NCBI RefSeq assembly: GCF_019399895.1
Contig: NC_091886.1
Coordinates: 930,001-994,000, forward strand
Source: Cardiocondyla obscurior
Taxonomy: Eukaryota; Arthropoda; Insecta; Hymenoptera; Formicidae
Length of the DNA stretch: 64,000 nt
Direction: 5' to 3'
Notes under the pieces: model-generated
What the model saw: the letters and a program-made list of their open reading frames with translations, nothing else
The model's database searches: none
Told to the model about the DNA's origin: nothing
Program-made: the position numbers and the translations under genes
In this document: one piece after another, positions 1 through 12,900 of the stretch
How positions within the stretch are numbered: position 1 is the first letter of the stretch
Layout of the letters: each line of letters starts with the position of its first letter

Positions 1-1116
1 GAAATAAGCGAAAAGACGAAAAAACAATTAATATAATATTATTGTTCTTAATTTTTTTTCACTTAGTCTTTGTAAAAAAAAATTTTCTAAAATTTTCATA
101 AATATTTTCTAATTTTTTTACAGAGATGGCTAATGGTATAAACTTATGTCAGCTGTGAATCTCACGCGACACAAATTCTAATTAAAAACCCACTTTCGTG
201 CACATCCAATCTTTCGCGGGTTTCATCGTCATGCGAGAGAAGAAAAATATCCGGAACGTAATGAACGACACGAGTGCAACGCAAAATTAATGCAAGTGCT
301 CACTCGTGCGTTCGTACATTCGTTTATTTGTTCATTCGTTTGTTCGTCCGTTCATTCGTTCACCTCCGATTGATTCACAGAATCGTGTTTTGGTGGTTAA
401 GGAGAGGCCTTTCTCCGGTTAGTAGGTCAAAGAAAGTAGTGACCAGAAGTGGTTTACCTTGGTTAATATTTGTTCGTTACACGACGCCGATATGACCGAG
501 GCTGGGTCGCCGATATTAATGTCATTAACTTATCGTAAGTACATAAAAAAAATTCAAGTAAAAATTATTTTAATTAAAATGCTCATAGAATGCAATAAAA
601 AAATTTTTAATTTTAATTTTTAATCATGAAGCAAAATTTTTATTAATAAGTATTTTAAATATTAAAAAATAACTTTAATCGTGCAGTTGTTAACAAAGCG
701 AGTTGATTTGATTCCATCGCTACCGGCTAAATGTGACAATTCGATCTTCGGGGTTTTCTAAATCGAAGAACAAGATACACGGCCCGTAAATATGTCGATT
801 ATCCCAATCAAACGGAGGCCAAACAAGTTTTTACGTAATGTTGTGAGATAATTGTGGTTTGGATGCTGCTTCGTTCCGCGACTTGCATCGCGTTGCAGGA
901 GAAAAAAAGAAAAAGGATTGGTTCCGATAGTCGCACTTACGGATAAATTAGATCTGTTATTAAGGCAGAGCAATCGCGTGTCCGTGACATTGACGGTACA
1001 ATGCTATTATTTGCGATCATCATTTTTGCATCGATGACATCGATGACAGAGTGGATTATGAGCGCGAATTGCTTCCGATCGTTCCCTGACGTAATATCTC
1101 ATAAGTTGTGAGAGAA

Positions 1117-1158
1117 ATTGCTATTTTATTTCTTATATATAAGAAATAAAATAGCAAT
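1117..1158. repeat. perfect 42-bp palindrome
   Basis: Two 21-nt arms, the left beginning ATTGCTATTTTATTTC, are exact reverse complements with no spacer and meet in a TATATATA-like centre. It could form a cruciform in DNA or a long hairpin in RNA. It lies about 1 kb upstream of the DUF4773 start codon, outside any gene model. It could be a relic of a miniature inverted-repeat element, but no flanking target-site duplication is evident. Confidence 0.9.
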
Positions 1159-1452
1159 ACCTTTGAGATCGAAATTGTAATTTTGCGACTTTGTCCTGTG
1201 GCTTTATTGAACGGTAATATACTTGGCGGTAATATGTTCCTTCTAATGTAAAAAAAAACGCACAAAAAAAATTTTACGTGCGAGTGGAGAAAGTCGTATT
1301 TCTGCTGTTATAACTAATCAGGTCCAATTCAGAAAGGAATGTTCCCCTTCAAAGGAGAGTGTCTTTTCACTCGGCTCATTCCGTGGTCACGTCAACCCGA
1401 ACACCGCTTCCTGTCTCTTGTAGTCACGCGTAGCGAACCGCGCCCACGCTCG

Positions 1453-1456
<4 letters not shown>

Positions 1457-1483
<27 letters not shown>
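1457..1483. repeat. poly(A) tract, 27 nt
   Basis: An uninterrupted run of about 27 A. Comparable runs occur at 12339-12365, 18025-18054, 47164-47189 and, as T, at 24991-25016 and 63074-63098. None is followed by direct repeats clear enough to call a retroposed gene. Confidence 0.9.
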
Positions 1484-2141
1484 TATTGCGAACGTGACAC
1501 GGTGTACAATCCATTTTTTTCGCTTTCGAGAAATATACCACGGAAAATTGCAAACCTATTACATTCCAAAATTTCAGCAAAGTTGCAACCGCAAAGAAAA
1601 CATCCACCGCCTGCAGCAACGCGAACAATAATTCTCGAAGAGTAGCCCAACACCTTCTGTTCCCCATTCGTAGCTTCGTGCCGACGCGACGTGTCGCGGA
1701 CTTTGTGAGTTTCCTCCTCAGTCAGCGGAGGAAGGAGGTCACCCGGTCACCCAGATGAGGTTCCTTGCCCGCCGTTTGTTGCCCCCTCGTTGCGTCGTAT
1801 CGCGCGCTGACGGTGGCCGACCGGGATGCCCCACCGACACAACGGTCTTGACCAATCCTGTCCCCTGTTTTCGTGCCGACTGCCGAACCGGTCGGCGATC
1901 CGGCACCCGTGAAACCGGCGCCGTGTCCAGATTTAAGCTTCTTCTTTGCCGGGCAAGATCTCTGAAGATCTTCACTCGCGCGTTAGTTTAATTTTGAACC
2001 GTCTATTATTCGCGTACTATCAAACAACACCGCGATCTCGATCATCCCAACTGCTGCTCGATCGAGGGGATCGAGCGCGATCGTTTTTCGCCGTGAAGGA
2101 AACGGCCTTGTCGAGCAAACAGTAATTTTGGAGAACCCGCC

Positions 2142-4549
2142 ATGGCTATGAGGGCCACGATTTTGGTGCTGATGGTCACCCTGGTGGTCGTCGCGTCCGC
2201 TGGATTCCTCGGTGAGCTGTTCGGGGCAAAATGCGATAATAAAACGTCGATGCAAAGATTCGAGTTCGCGCGGGTGACTGCAAAAACGCGCCGCGGCGCG
2301 ACTTGCACGAACGTGCGGCACGTGTTTACTCGCATTGCGTCGTACATCGATGCGACTACAATTGTTATTTCGGATCATTTCGCGACGATAAACGCAATGG
2401 CGAGAAAGAACTTACACGCCTGTTATTTAATATTTGGGTTGTTTGATAAACAAATTATTAATTGCATTTAATTTATTCCTCGGAATAACCGTGAGTATCT
2501 ACAGTTTATTGTTGAAATTAATAATTTTTATCGAGGTGTTAATTTGATGAATATCGTTGACGGTTCTACTATACGTACTAATAAAAGTAAGAGGTTTAAA
2601 TTTTTTTTAATGCAATATTCAATATTTAACAATTCAAATATTTAACAAAATTACATCTATTAATTTTTTGCTCTTTTAATTTTAACTGACTTTCTTATTT
2701 AAATTTTTACATTATTGTATAGCTTTCAATAAGAAGAAAGGCAAAGACCTTTAAATAAGAGTAAATAAGTGTTCCGGGACAGCAGTTAGATTAAATTAGA
2801 TTAGATGCGTTTCTTAATTTCACTTTCATTTCATGTCATTGGTTTTCTTTGTTGCCTTTGTCTCTATTGTCTCAAAAAAGAAAAAAAAAAATGCACTTGA
2901 AACTGTCAGCCACTCGATCTCGACGATACGCGAGAAAGTCCACCGATGGAAATTCACGCATTGGCACACTTAGCACCCAGGTGTAACTTCTCCGATACAT
3001 AAACGTATCAAATGTCACAGTCTGATTCGTCATTCCTCCGAGGGAGAATTCAGAGGAAACTTTTACAACGTGGCGGTGAAACGCGTAGAAATTTGGCTTC
3101 CATTTGACTTTCGATCGGCAGCACGACTTTCGTTTCGTTCCGATTTCTCTATTCCGAGTTTCTCTGCCGTGCGTGTCTCTTATCTCTTGTACACATACAC
3201 ACACATAAATTTCCTGCCCACAGAGACCCTGCTTTCGTGGGACCTGCCGGAGGCCGAAGCGAGATCGACCACCCCGCAGTCCAAGTGCCTGTGTCAGACT
3301 TCTAATTGTCTGTGCTGCATCGACTTGAACTTGACAGCCACAATCGATCTAGGCGGTCCAGCTTGCGTAAACATCAGGCAAAAGGAGCAGAATGTCTCGT
3401 TAAACTTGAGCTATGGCGATAATCCAATTCATAACGCGACGATAAGGATCGGCAAGTAGTCAAATCGTAATAACAAAGAAGAAATCTTTTATCTGCATTG
3501 AATTTTTAATTGCACATTATCGCCACTTAAGCTATTTATACATATAATTTGACATGTTAAATGTGACTAAAATTAAATTAAAAGTGTTGATAAAATTTAC
3601 TTGCAGTTAAATTTATTTTCCAATTTGTTTTTATCAATATCAATATATGTTACGTTAACGCTTAACGAATGACAAACTGATCTGACTAAATTTACAATTT
3701 TAATGCATTTTTTTTAGCAAACGCTGCCAATAAGCCGACGTGTATGAACTTGTTGTCGGATTTGGCGCAGATCTGTGCGAGATTTACATCTGTGAAGCAA
3801 TCCGATGTCGGCGGCTACGACGGCTGCATGGTAATCGAACCGGCTTTGTTGGGCGCACCGCAAGCCATGTACCACATAGGATGCTTCAATTTCAATGAGG
3901 GTATTCGTCAAGTAGAAGTCTCCGCGTGAGTATCTTTGTGATTTTTTTTTTTACAAAGGAAAAATATAAGAAAATCTCTTTTTTCCGAATAATTCTGCGC
4001 AGTATCACGGAGACGACGGAGTCCGCAGACAACACTGACGAAGAAGACACTTTGAATACCGAAGAGCTGATCGCCGCAGTGTCCGCTAGCGCTGAACAGG
4101 GTATCGCATTGTTCACTCAATGGCTGGGTCTCAACTTGAATCCGAAGTTGAATCTTACCAATAAGGAGAATGGACTGCAGGATCATCACCAAGTGCCGCA
4201 CAACGAACGGACAACAGGGCCATCGTTAATCGATGTATCCTCGAGATCGGCCCGGAATATGGCTGATATAATTCAAAACGAAAAGAGCGACGAACGGTTT
4301 AAGCAGCTGTTAAGTGCCCAAGACAATGTCTTGAAGGGCTCGGCGACCATCGGACAATCTCACGGCGCGGAGACCACCTTTGTTTATTCCAAACCGAGCG
4401 ATTTATTGTTCGAGAGAAACACGACCGAAGAAGCTAAGAGGAAGCTCGAAGCGGAGGCCGTGGCACCGCAGCATCGGGTCGTGGTGCCAAAGGAGTCCAG
4501 GAGAGGCGGACGCGCGTATAATATTCATCAGCACGTAAACGAGATCTGA
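2142..4549 (+). CDS. secreted DUF4773-domain protein, four exons, 350 aa
   Basis: Coding exons: 2142-2211, 3224-3451, 3718-3925 and 4003-4549; the stop TGA is at 4547-4549. The lengths total 1053 nt and keep frame throughout. The start lies in a strong context (CCGCCATGG) and opens a signal peptide of about 20 residues (MAMRATILVLMVTLVVVASA). Exons 2-3 encode a cysteine-rich module with CLCQTSNCLCCIDLN near residues 45-59, then IDLGGPACVNI and later YHIGCFNFNEG. This pattern fits the insect DUF4773 family of secreted proteins of unknown function. The fourth exon (about residues 170-350) is acidic, then polar and low in complexity, ending in a basic RRGGRAYN stretch. Intron 1 is about 1 kb. 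Introns 1 and 3 have GT-AG ends and intron 2 has GC-AG ends. The protein is probably exported or extracellular. The family name is by recognition; the function is unknown. Confidence 0.85.
3452..3717 (+). other. GC-AG intron in the DUF4773 gene
   Basis: The exon ends ATCG and the intron begins GCAAGT, the usual form of a GC donor; the acceptor is a T-rich run ending TTTTAG at 3717. Only this junction keeps frame: one leftover base G plus CA gives Ala, leading into NAANKPTCMNLLSD. The nearby GT at 3456 would leave two bases and break the frame, and reading through hits TAG at 3457-3459. Confidence 0.8.
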
Positions 4550-7372
4550 GACCTGCCGCCATGTGATCGTGTAGAGACTGCCGACGATTCCTTCTTTTAG
4601 AGCTAGAGTGCCGCACGTAGACTACCCTCGTACGAATGCACGCGGAGTTAGGTGATGAAAAGGAAGTCATCGCTTTGTTCGGTCATCAAAGAGTATACTT
4701 AGCTACGGTAATTCCAATTTCATGATCTTTACAAATCGCAATCCCCAAAATCTGATAATTGAGGTAAATTGGAGTACTGCAATTTACGATTCTCTATAAC
4801 TTGAAACAATGGCATTATATTATAATTTCGCACCAAATTTTAATCATCTAAAAGTATCTCTTAAAAGCAATACTTATTGCTACCATCCTATTTCATTTAT
4901 ATTGATTTAGAATAAAATTAATTTTACTTACACACGATGCGATAGATCTACCAGTTCGATCAAAATTATGTAACTCATTGTTGTGAAAGTTTAATGACAT
5001 TAAAAGGCAGACTTGTAATGGCGTATAAGTGTGCCACAAAAAATTTTATGTCTTTGATATGTTCTATTTTAGCAGTCAAATAGACGTTTTACTTGAATAG
5101 AAATATAATTGTCGATGGTAAATCTTGTTTTCTAACTAAAAATACCAAAAATTCCAACGGAGAACGCGCTGTAGTTTGCCTATAATGTAGTTATTTAAGT
5201 TAACAATCGCTGGTCATGCTTAAGAGAATGAAGAATCTTTAAACGGAAATCAGTCGTTACCTAAGAACGATAAAACATTTACGAGGTCGAGGCGTTATCA
5301 TCGAGACATGCGTTATGAAAATACAGAAAAACATTTGAATAAATTTAAAGAAAACTACATAATAAAAATATTTATTATTTAAAGATTAATTCTTTTTACA
5401 TAATAAATTGAGGTTGATTGAAGAAACAAAGTCGATTATTTAACAGACGTTAAAAATAATATAGACCTTTTATTGAAATACAGTATAAAATTGCCTAGTA
5501 AAACATGACTAATGTATTGAAACATTGGAACATACAATGTACTTTCACATTCTTGTTGCACTTATCTAACGTCACATTAATATTGATAACATATCTCGCA
5601 ATTCTCAAGTTGATTATAATGCTTATTCTAAACATTATTGGCACTTTTTAATGGCTAGTTTTTTTTTCTGTACAAATACAAATAAGGTAACTTTGAGTAT
5701 ATCACAAATTTTGTCATATAACTTACTCCGCCGAAGCCTTGTAGGAAAAACGATACGGTAACACGTGCAATTTTGAACTGCGGTCTATGTTGCGCAATGG
5801 TAACGAGTCATAAAAATTAACAAATGTATATAACGTATTCGGTGGTTTCTACTATTTCTATGTGCGAGATAATTTTACATCGATTACACTATTATTTGCG
5901 CTTCGATGGGAAGCCGTAACAACGGCTGCGTTCAACAAAAATACATTCATTTGCAACTGATGTAAAAATCGTGAATCTGATTAGTATATACGATCTTAAT
6001 CTTAGCTTAATCTAAAAGCACACGTTAATCTCGGATTCGCGATTTTTACAATAATCGTAGCTTCTTCTGCTGGATGCAGCCATTATCTCAAAATCATGCT
6101 GCGTTACAATAAAATACCTATCTAAATAGAAGTTCGCACAATAACGACATCAAGGCACATTATCAATATTCCGCGGTAACCAAGAATATTATACACATTA
6201 CATTGGCGATATTATACATTATACGATACAAATTTTGTACATCTACATATCTAGATATTGACGGTAATTCGTTGGGGTCGATTGTGTAGATCGTGCGCCT
6301 TTCATATTTTATTATCCGTTTGAACAAAACTTAAATTCGGATTTGTCGCAGTATTATACCACATATATACTATGGTCCTTTTCGCGTTCATTTGTCATCA
6401 TATTCAATCACGGCGTTAATTGTTTACTTCGACGCGGTTTATAGTTGCCTTTGAAACGACTCGGAATTATTTACAACTTGTGATCGAGGTAATTTCAATA
6501 TTGCATTAAATTAATAGAATTTAACTGCCAAGTAAAACTTACGGTTCAATCTCAACTTTTTATCGGGCTTTAATCATGTGTAAAAGTCATCTACTGAAAT
6601 GGTAAGAAGATAACTAAACCTTTACAATTGGCGCACGCGATTTCGTCAGTCTTAATATACCAAACTGCTATTTTATAACCATGATAATATCATTCAGCTT
6701 TAATATTATGGTGGAATGTAACGATCACGATGAGTACTGTTTGCAACACGAGTAAGATCTCATTAAAAACAAAACAAAAAAAAAGAAGAATTTAGTTTTT
6801 CTTCTTGCAAAGAAACACTTTATACACTGCATAATCTCATTTTCATTGCTCGAAGAACGATAAACTATTTTATCTCTCGCTTACTTTTACGTTTTATATA
6901 ATATATTATACTCGTCTCAAAGATTTTCATCCGAATGAATAGAGAATAAAAAAAAGCTCTATAATATTTGTTCTATCATACGTTAAAATTCTTTTAACTT
7001 GCCAATTCACATGCACGACAACACAGTTGATTATCGTAATCAATCTTGTTTCATTTTTTTATCACTAAGTTACTAGCTGTTTACTCTCGAGTTTTGAAAA
7101 CCTATATGAATGCGTATAAAAAAGTTTAACGTAAATTACTTATTAGGACTATGCACACATAAAGTATTCTGTCAATGTGCATGTTTCTTTCTTACATTGC
7201 ACTAAATATCTTTTAGGACAGTGCGTTTATTCCATGGCGCTCCAGAGAGTGGAGTTTGAGACACATAAAAAATTACGCCCCGGTAACATTTTTCGTGTCA
7301 GAATTGTTCCAAGGTTGCACATTCCTCCCACGTTGTTTTCGAATACGAAGGGTTTCTCTCCCGTAGAGATGT
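4550..7372. other. convergent 3' flanks of the DUF4773 and CD36 genes
   Basis: This AT-rich stretch lies between the stop codons of two convergent genes. It should contain both 3' UTRs. AATAAA motifs on the plus strand occur at 4911-4916, 5339-5344 and 6119-6124; TTTATT (AATAAA on the minus strand) occurs at 6308-6313. I see no coding exon, RNA gene or mobile element. Confidence 0.6.
4911..4916 (+). terminator. candidate polyadenylation signal of the DUF4773 gene
   Basis: This is the first canonical AATAAA after the stop codon, 361 nt downstream. In such AT-rich DNA the hexamer is common by chance, so the call is tentative. Confidence 0.3.
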
Positions 7373-9961
7373 TTAATAAAGCTTCGCGTATAAACGGCGA
7401 TCACCTCTGACGTTAGCGTCTTCATTGCCGCTCGTTGCTTTATCCATATATACCATTTCCGTTTTCTTGTCAGGCGCTTCTTCTATTGCTTTTTCCGCCG
7501 TGGTGTCCTGCAAGAATCCCAGGTGCGATAAAAATTATTTTCTAAAATATTTTGCTGTGAAAAATAATTTAAAGGTATACGTACGGTCGGAGGTACACGT
7601 CGTTTCTTCTTGAAGTGCAGGATTACTATGATACCGATTAAACATACTCCGATGACCATCATCATTACGCCTACGCTCAGCATCACAATTGGAAATGCTA
7701 ATAGCATACTTAGATTAGAAGCTATTTCCTCGGTGACTTGTACCTTCAGCTCGAACCAAAACATCGGCATGTAGATTTTAGGCATATTTTTATAAGGCCT
7801 TAACAAACATGATTTATATTTAGCTATGTGCTTCTGATAATTTTTAAATTAATTAACAATTTTTTTTTTTTTTTATAAGTATATACTCACGTCACGATCT
7901 CCGACGATTGCAAGAGAACGTTAATTTGAAATCTAGCTTTTACTTCTAAAGGAAGTCCCGTCATCTGAAATGTCAAGCGTGTATTGTAAAACAAACACGT
8001 ATGCCTGTTAGACTCTTAAATGCTACATCGCGTAACACGAAGCTGTACGAATAACGCAACGATTGGCTTCTCAATAGCGCGTATTATCGCGACAGTGCAC
8101 CGCACTGTGCCTCCGTGCCCGATAGGCCGGATGAAAAGCGATAGTAAAATTAGTATCTTGACAGTGGCATGGGGTTGATTGACCGTCGCCGTCGTTATTT
8201 CTGTCGCGGCGGATTTATCGTTCGCGCTCTAAAAACTATGTAATCGCTGGAATCGCCACTTACGGGTTCGAGAGTGACGGTGAAGCTGTGTTCCTTGTCG
8301 TTGGGCGCTAGCCCCTCGACCTGATCGAGAAGCACGGGATCGCCTTTGTAAAAGTGAGGTAGACTGATGAAGACCGGTGCACCGAAACGGCACGCGGTTA
8401 TGTTTATTAGACCCACCGGCGTGCATTCGCCGCCGCAGAAACAGTGGCCTATGTTAATGGTATCTGGATCGTCGTCCGAATACTCGCCTGAATTCTTTTC
8501 GGACGAGCGATCGTCGGAAACATTGTCGGCGATCGTTGTGAATCCCGTCTCGGAGAAATGCTCGGCCGCGAAGAAATCCTCGGTCGTCGTGGTAGGCTCG
8601 AAGAATTTCGCCAGCTCGTGAGGATAACGTCGTCTCGTGTCGTTCCCAAGAGTTTTCTTGTCGATGGCATATCGATAACCCTTGACGCCATAATAAGAAA
8701 CCGTACCCTCGTACTCGTAGATTAACGGACTAATAAACAAAAGAGCGGAAAATAAGATCATGAGTTCAGTATATGAAGATCATTATACTACATGGAGATT
8801 ACTACATGCCCGTTTCAAAATTATTGATTAGGCGCACGTTTATAACTTGTATTTTTATTTCGTGGACTTTTCACTTTTGAAACTTACCGACATACATCTG
8901 GACTGAATAAAGTAATTTCATCCTTCGTTCTGCCCGGTGGCCAAAATTCACCTGCGCTGCCTTCGATAACGTTACACGGACTCTTGTAGAACCTTGTCGA
9001 ATCTCTGTAATTCCATTTCCTCAAAATTCCCAACTGGCTTATATCGTTCTCGCCCGTTTCCATATTCAAGAACCCGTCCATGTCACTGCCGTTTCTCTGT
9101 GTAATTAAAGTATCGTGAACAAATCAATTTTGATAACGTCTATTATATCAATTACTTTTTTTTTTTTTTCTTTACAATTTTACAGGAATTGGAAACGTTA
9201 ATGCGCGAATTGATAACTTTTTATCACGGAAAATTATGTTTTTGTCTTTTTAATATTTTTATCAGCACCGATAAAGCAGCGATTTAAATTATTTTCCATG
9301 CGAGTGCCACGTGTTATCATTATCTTCACGGGAGCCAGTTGTTTCAACAATTTTAATTTAATCGTTTCAACAATGTAGTTACTCCAGTTTTCAAGTGTAT
9401 AGAGATAGGCTTAGATATCGAGATATTTTAATCGGTGTAATTTTTTACAACACCAGAACGTTTCTCGATATATAGTGTTGTAACATGTCTTCGGTCGTTT
9501 TATTCGCTACGCGACGCGACCTATATGCGATCTCTTCCATTCATTACCAATTTAAGCCTGGTTACAAGTACTCTGTCATCGGTAGTAACGCCATTGCCTA
9601 GTACCATGCAACTCAAATGCTCCATGCACTATTTGCCTGATATTAATAGCTTTTACATCATTCGTAATACCCCCAATGTTAAGTTATCTTTAATATTAAC
9701 ACTGTCGTTTATAACTGAATAATTTATTATAAAATGATAAAACCATGAGATATCCTGTTTTTTTTTTTTTTCCCCCAATATTTGGAAAGACAGAGTGTGA
9801 CGCTATAACACCTAAAGCAAATAAGAAACAAACAGTAACGTCGCTTGGGAAACTAATTGATTATATAAACAATGAGATTCCAAGACGTTTAATTCGGTAT
9901 ATCGCGTGCTTCGCAATGATTTTTTTTTTTGTCCTTGCTTGACAGTTGAGAGTGAATTGCT

Positions 9962-9993
<32 letters not shown>

Positions 9994-12900
9994 TATTCTT
10001 ATTAGCAGACGTACCATGTAGAACCAGCCGAAACGGTCGAATGTCGGAACGTCATCCATAGGCATAATTTTGCTCATAGTGAACAGACTATCAGAAAAGC
10101 CTGTGAATAGTAGCTCGTCTACCGTTTTTCTATAATAATGTCGCCGACTGGTACTAGTTAAGAGAAATGATAAAGATTTTTGCCAATCAGGATCCCAATA
10201 TCGAATTTTATATACTCCTGACTGTAAAAAAAAAAAAAAAAGACACATGCATTAGCATTGAATACGTCTACTTCTTTGTTAATCACGTTTTTTTTTTCTT
10301 TTTTTTTTTTAAATATAAAAATTAAATTTTTGAAAAGCAAGAAACATTTGTAAATTTCGTTTTTTTTTAGCTGCCTTGTTTAATCGCGACATTCGTGACG
10401 TTTCTCGATATACGTGATCATTTTTTTCACCTCTTGGCGGCATAACTGTGATATTAAGAATTTAATTTATTGCATTAAGCACGCGACAAAAGATACAATG
10501 AGACAACTTACCGCCCCGACGACATCCAAATTGGTTATAACGTCGCTAAGACTTCCGTTGCTCTTCTCCTCATCGAAGTACCAGAATCGTCGTTGCACGT
10601 AGCTGACAGTTTTGTTTTCATGGTTAAACGTGATATTATCTTTTTTCCTTATTTCCCTGTAATTTATATTTGCATTAATGAGTCTTCTGTTTTTATTTTG
10701 CCTCGTACAATCGAGAGTCTCTCTTCAAATTGTCGGGCATTGTTTAGAAGCTGATGACGTAATAAAATATAAATTAATAAAATGTAGGTGTTCGGTAATG
10801 TTATTTCCACGTAAATTGAAGGTCAGCAATAGGCGTAATTAAAAAATTATTATTTTTTTTTTTAATACATACATTTATTGATTGCTACGTGTTGTTCGTT
10901 CTAAGGTCATTTATTCAACCAATTTAAACATCTGACCTACATATTTTGCTTATTAATATTAACGGGGCAATTGCTATACAACTATACAGGACGTACGCAT
11001 GTAATGATGATGACCATACCTAATGCTCTCTTATTGTCAATCTTTATATTACTGGCACAAGATTAGGAACGGAAACAGAACTGTAGGAAAAAGAAGGGGA
11101 ACATCTCTGTTTTATTCATGTATCTCTTAATATAAACTTTTTAAAATTAAAAATTTTTATTTTTTAACACAAAAGTGCATTAATGTAAATTAGTTGGAAT
11201 GAGCCACGATACAAACAGAATATCTGTTATATTTATCGAAGAATCGCAAGACACACGTTATTACGACCGAGAAAGTAATTAATTAGTCAATTACTTGATT
11301 GTACAGACTCGCCTACGCTCTGTGCACGAGTGCATTATTTTTTTTGTTCATTAAGATGTCAATATAACGAGGTTAACTATTCCTTCTCTATCGTCATTAT
11401 TGAATTCGTTTATCGCATTGCAATTTTGAAATCTAATTAAACCATTTATGATTTACTTACATTAATAAGTACTTGTAGAAATATTTGTTGCATTTTAAGA
11501 GCCATTATTTTTGGTGAAAATTTAGACGTTCGTTCAAATAATGATTAACGTTATTTTATTTCAAGCTGGAAAATGCATAATTTATAAAATATCAATTTTG
11601 CAATGGTGTGTTTACAAGCGTAATCGATCCGAGATCAAGAAGTGTCCAAAAGATATTAATTACTCTGCGATTATAATTTCATCTTATCTAGAGATGCATG
11701 TATATTCATCGCATAATCTTGAAACCTAATATTTCCGCGGTCATTGACTCGTAATATATGTTATCCAATTACATTTATATTTTTTATATCGATTAACACT
11801 CGCAAAGAAAAGTCAGTTTTGCTAATATACGTGTCATGATTTTGACATTGTAAATATACATATTAAAGAACACGTAGATTCTGTGCTGGATATTGTGCTT
11901 CTTTTATGCCACGATTTAATAAAACTAATGCAATTATTAATAATAAAGGGATAAAGGTTATTTACCTGAAATAATAAGGTCCAACTTGATTGAAATGCGG
12001 CTTCTTTATATTTAATTCTTCCGGATTAGTCCAATTGAACAAATAAATTTTCATATACATTGGCGGTAAGCTGCTAGTGTCTTTCCATACTTGATAACTT
12101 TTGGAAGTCGGTGATAGAGATAGCTCCTAATGATAAAAAGTAATATATTTCATAGACATGAGAAACAAATATATTAGCCGATGACACCTCGCTATGCAGT
12201 GCCCCGCTAATTGTAATGCTACAAATGTTTTTCTTATGGAACTTGTGTAATTATTCTAATCGCGTCGTACTTTAGACGAGACACGTAACAGTTGACAATT
12301 TATACGACGATTATTTACACGATCACAATACTGCGATTAAAAAAAAAAAAAAAAAAAAAAAAAAAGTAGCACGACATACATATATTGGCCTGGGATGAGC
12401 AATGTTACAAAAATTTAAAAATACTAAATTATTCATGCGTTATAATTATGCATCCGCGATTCACGATTTATCGCTTCGTCGTTTATGATATGATACGACG
12501 GAAATAAAAAGTCACCATTGCGACATAGATTTATCAACCCAGTCGGAATTAGAGCAAAGGTAACATTTTATTTCAAATTATTCGAATATTAATGCTGAAA
12601 TTAATATTGAAATTATATTCAGTCATAATAAGACGCGAATAAGAAGATAAGAATGTATTCACGCAGGTGTTAATAATCTTGGATTCGTATCAGTTGCATG
12701 AATGGCTTAGTAATTAAAAAAAAAATAATAATAATAATAATAATTAAACAAGAAGGAAAAAAGAAACAAAGACGTGAGAGTATGACTCTACCTTTATCAA
12801 CCGATTATTCGCGCGCGATGATGTTGCCGGTGGCGTGAAATGGAACCGTTTATGACGTGCCGCGACACAGAGAAACGCCAATTAATGGGACAATCGGCCA

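Larger units (their letters stand above)
1..2141. other. 5' flank of the DUF4773 gene (intergenic)
   Basis: I see no convincing coding exon here. Positions 1-1450 are AT-rich, with a degenerate TTCG-type repeat around 305-362, a perfect palindrome at 1117-1158 and a 27-A tract at 1457-1483. From about 1680 to 2141 the sequence becomes GC-richer and probably holds the promoter and 5' UTR of the gene starting at 2142. A TCAGTC at 1718-1723 resembles the arthropod initiator, but I cannot place the transcription start. The short open frames on both strands have no recognisable domains. Confidence 0.5.

Noticed and set aside
7177..7410. 77-codon plus-strand frame
   Set aside because: It is antisense to the last exon of the CD36-family gene, whose frame is supported across nine exons.
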